NCBI GenBank assembly: GCA_028702015.1
Contig: JAQVPO010000005.1
Span: 1-14,434, forward strand
Source: Synergistaceae bacterium
GTDB taxonomy: Bacteria > Synergistota > Synergistia > Synergistales > Synergistaceae
Direction of reading: 5' to 3'
DNA length: 14,434 nucleotides
Shown here: positions 12,187 to 14,434 of the stretch, piece after piece
Numbering within the stretch: the stretch's first letter is position 1
Layout: every line of letters begins with the position of its first letter
Notes under the pieces: model-generated
The model's database searches: none
What the model saw: the letters and a program-made list of their open reading frames with translations, nothing else
Told to the model about the DNA's origin: nothing
Position numbers and translations under genes: made by a program

Positions 12187-13428
12187 CTACAGGTTTCCAA
12201 GCATCCTCAGACCTAGAGAGTCCTGGTCACGAGAGTCATAGTGAAGCTCAAATGAAATATATTCCGTTGCCTTATAACCTATTGCGGCATTATACTCCCC
12301 GTCTTCCCTCCAGCGAAACCAAGCATAGGGCTTATGCATCCTCGGTTCAATGTTGATACGGCCCCACCACATGCTGTCCTTTGTGGACCATTCTCCGCCC
12401 AGCCATACATCACCCCATGGAGACCATCTAAGTCCCAGTCTTCCCTCAGGATCCCAGGTTTGCAGGCCTATTATGCCCTCTCCGTATATCTCAGTGTTCC
12501 AATTGGAAAAAGTTTTAATTTTTCTGCCGAGATGAATGCCAAACTCCCCAGTCTTATCCCTGGTCCCTGCATAAAGGGCCGCCCATGCAGCTATTGTGTA
12601 ATGTCTGCTCTCAACATTGACCTTCATCTGTGATACCTGTCCAGCTGAGAAAGATGCCTTGGGTTCAGCTGATGTTTTTTTCACTACATCTCTTGTTTCA
12701 AGTATGTCTTCTGTCCAGATATTTATTTTATCTTCATGTCTTTTAGTCCAGACAACCGGCAGTCCGATAAACGGCGCAGATCTTTCCATGATGGCTTCCC
12801 TCAGGTCTTCATGCAGCAGGGTTGGCAGCGAATTCGATGTAAGGGTTGGGTTGATGGCCAGAATAAGGGGAAGTTCAGGAGTGAGAGATATCTTCAAAGT
12901 GATTTCTTCTTTTACAGAATGGACCATAAGTGTCGGGTTCCATCCTGGAAGGACCGGAGTCAGGATCTTCAGTACCTCTTCTTTGAGACCGGCGTCACAC
13001 CAGTTCAGTGCTTCAACAGGAAGACCCGAGATAAGTTTTTCAAGCGGTTTTTCTGCCAATGCAATATCTGCCTTGATCCACTGCAGCGGAGGATCCTGTA
13101 TCTGGGGCGCCTGGATCTCAACTTTCCAGTTATTTTCCGATGTATTTACCGGGGAGAGGATCATTCTGATCACTCCGGAACGAACATTGACCGAATCAAT
13201 TTTATAGCCGTCAAACAGCTTCTCTGAAATGACTTTAATTACTCTTTCAGTGTTTTCGTTTGACTGTGATTCAGGCATACGGGCAGCCACCGCGGAGATA
13301 CTTCTTTCTATTATCTGGCCAAGCCACCGCGGTACTCCTTCTGTTTCAACAGAATATGCCGAAGCTCTTTCAGTAAACACAAGAAGGGTCGCGGCTATGA
13401 AGACGGCCGCAACCCATGATTTTCGCAA
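12187..13428 (-). CDS. Uncharacterised exported protein, possible outer-membrane beta-strand domain
   Basis: I do not recognise this family. From TTG 13428 it is 413 aa. That start gives a textbook signal peptide, MRKSWVAAVFIAATLLVFTE then RASA, with probable cleavage after A24. It also has AAGG seven nt upstream and begins 13 nt after the bamA stop. A longer 442-aa reading from 13515 would overlap bamA by 74 nt and bury the signal peptide, so I reject it. Residues about 25-230 look soluble, mixed alpha/beta, with alternating-hydrophobic strands (IDSVNVRSGVIRMILSP). From about 270 on there are repeated aromatic-rich amphipathic strands (EIYGEGIIGLQTW, DVWLGGEWSTK, YAWFRWRED, FELHYDSRD), suggesting a small barrel or beta sheet at the outer membrane. 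There is no Skp-like helical content, although it lies between bamA and lpxD where skp/ompH is common. Role unknown; an envelope function is likely from context. Confidence 0.7.
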   Translation of the reverse strand: MRKSWVAAVFIAATLLVFTERASAYSVETEGVPRWLGQIIERSISAVAARMPESQSNENTERVIKVISEKLFDGYKIDSVNVRSGVIRMILSPVNTSENNWKVEIQAPQIQDPPLQWIKADIALAEKPLEKLISGLPVEALNWCDAGLKEEVLKILTPVLPGWNPTLMVHSVKEEITLKISLTPELPLILAINPTLTSNSLPTLLHEDLREAIMERSAPFIGLPVVWTKRHEDKINIWTEDILETRDVVKKTSAEPKASFSAGQVSQMKVNVESRHYTIAAWAALYAGTRDKTGEFGIHLGRKIKTFSNWNTEIYGEGIIGLQTWDPEGRLGLRWSPWGDVWLGGEWSTKDSMWWGRINIEPRMHKPYAWFRWREDGEYNAAIGYKATEYISFELHYDSRDQDSLGLRMLGNL

Positions 13429-13441
13429 ATATCTGCCTTGC

Positions 13442-14434
13442 CTAGAAAAGCTCTCCGAACCCAAAGTGGAATCTTCCCTCGTCACCTGTAGCATAGTCCA
13501 GCCTGAGGTTGCCAAGCGGCGTATTTATTCTTACACCAATTCCAGGAGATGAGCCCATATCACTTCCGAAACTGGATGTATCTCCGCCTTTCCTCCATGC
13601 ACGGCCTATATCGTAAAATCCTACCAGCGTGAAGTTTTTATCCACAGGAAGCCTCAGCTCGAAATTGCCGAGGAGCATCTCTTCGCCGTGATACCTGTCA
13701 TCATCGTAACCGCGTAGGGTCGTATCTCCTCCAACCGTATACATCTGCTCGTAGGGGACATCACCTGAGGACGAACCCACTATGATCCTTGTAGCAAAAA
13801 TGACCGGCCTATCCGAATTTCCTCCAAGAGAGGTCTCCAGAAAATCTTTAAGGAATTTTTCTACAGGCCAATAAAATTTTGCTTCAAGCCAGTATTTGAA
13901 GTAATTGTAATCTGTGCCCTCCACGTCAGCCTGTCCGTACTGGACATTCAGCGTCTGGACATCACCCTTTGAATATGGTAGGTATTCGTCTATGTTGAGA
14001 CGGCGGACCGATGCTGTTACAGAATAATATGTTCCGTCTCCAAGATCTTCCAATAAAGTTGTTCCCTTGTCATCTACAATAATATTTTTCCAATTGCTTT
14101 TTTTATACTCATCAGGAGGATTGTCAGGATTATTCTCAACTTCATGCCAGTCAAAGAGCAGATACCAGTTGTAGATGGAATCATCTTTGAACTTACGTCC
14201 AAAACCGAAGTAAGCGCCAACTTTATCCCTATCGTATTCAAAGGCCTTTTTGTTATCAATATAATAGTACAGATCACTCCAAGCTCTCCTATAGGCGCCT
14301 ATTTTCCATGCTGTCACCTTTCCGCTCATGTAGGGCTGCTCATAACTTGCCCAGTATTCTTCCCTATCGCCTAGATCAAACCCAACACTGAGCTTCATTC
14401 CCCTGCCGCCGATGTTGGTGTTCTCATAGCTGAG
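13442..14434 (-). CDS. bamA: Outer membrane assembly factor BamA, C-terminal barrel (5' end outside window)
   Basis: The visible 330 codons are the barrel part of an Omp85/BamA protein, open to the right window edge, so the POTRA domains are not seen. Typical blocks are SYENTNIGGRGMKLSVGFD near the edge, YTVGGDTTLRGYDDD (the conserved VRGY/LRGY loop region), NFELRLPV, FYDIGRAW, GIGVRINTPLGNLRLDYA and the C-terminal GRFHFGFGELF ending in Phe, the beta-signal. BamA folds and inserts beta-barrel proteins into the outer membrane. An internal Met at 14398 is not the start, because the reading frame stays open and family-like beyond it. It leads the visible LPS block. TamA or another Omp85 member is possible but less likely next to lpxD. 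Confidence 0.92.
   Translation of the reverse strand, partial: LSYENTNIGGRGMKLSVGFDLGDREEYWASYEQPYMSGKVTAWKIGAYRRAWSDLYYYIDNKKAFEYDRDKVGAYFGFGRKFKDDSIYNWYLLFDWHEVENNPDNPPDEYKKSNWKNIIVDDKGTTLLEDLGDGTYYSVTASVRRLNIDEYLPYSKGDVQTLNVQYGQADVEGTDYNYFKYWLEAKFYWPVEKFLKDFLETSLGGNSDRPVIFATRIIVGSSSGDVPYEQMYTVGGDTTLRGYDDDRYHGEEMLLGNFELRLPVDKNFTLVGFYDIGRAWRKGGDTSSFGSDMGSSPGIGVRINTPLGNLRLDYATGDEGRFHFGFGELF

Noticed and set aside
13429..13515. 29-residue N-terminal extension of the unknown exported protein
   Set aside because: It overlaps the bamA 3' end by 74 nt, would bury a clear signal peptide, and lacks a ribosome site. TTG 13428 is better.

Overview
The window looks like part of a chromosome from a diderm, non-spore-forming anaerobe, most likely of the phylum Synergistota. 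This is inferred from gene content, not from a database match. The signs are a full LPS/outer-membrane block (bamA, lpxD, lpxC, fabZ, lpxA, kdsC, an LptF/LptG permease), an S55 (SpoIVB-type) peptidase protein next to prfB, formate-tetrahydrofolate ligase, and a selenocysteine-decoding system. Only one complete gene (a small DgkA-type kinase) is on the + strand; everything else runs on the - strand.

Layout from the left: the 5' end of fhs (-) is divergent from dgkA (+), with overlapping promoters between them. A 793-bp stretch (655-1447) where dgkA and the S55 gene converge has no credible gene and is full of repeats. It holds two copies of a ~115-bp composite palindromic element, a tandem 11-mer and several hairpins. 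Next, read leftward on the - strand, come prfB and then the S55 peptidase gene, which overlap by one base. prfB carries the classic RF2 +1 frameshift site, so a plain ORF scan loses its first 24 codons. A ~340-bp gene-free stretch separates prfB from birA-selD. selD has an in-frame UGA at codon 12 (selenocysteine) followed by a good bacterial SECIS hairpin, so a plain ORF scan truncates it at an internal GTG.

The right half (7352-14434) is one tightly packed - strand block transcribed right to left: bamA (5' end cut by the window edge), an uncharacterised exported protein, lpxD, lpxC, fabZ, lpxA, kdsC and an LptF/LptG family permease. Together these would make and export lipid A/Kdo-LPS and assemble the outer membrane. 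The uncharacterised protein lies where many diderms carry the periplasmic chaperone gene skp/ompH, and it is the least explained gene here.

The most notable signals are the selenocysteine form of SelD, the RF2 frameshift next door (two neighbouring UGA-recoding genes), the BIME-like repeat family, a 30-bp perfect palindrome over the selD stop codon, and the unknown protein between bamA and lpxD. I found no CRISPR array, transposase, rRNA or tRNA.
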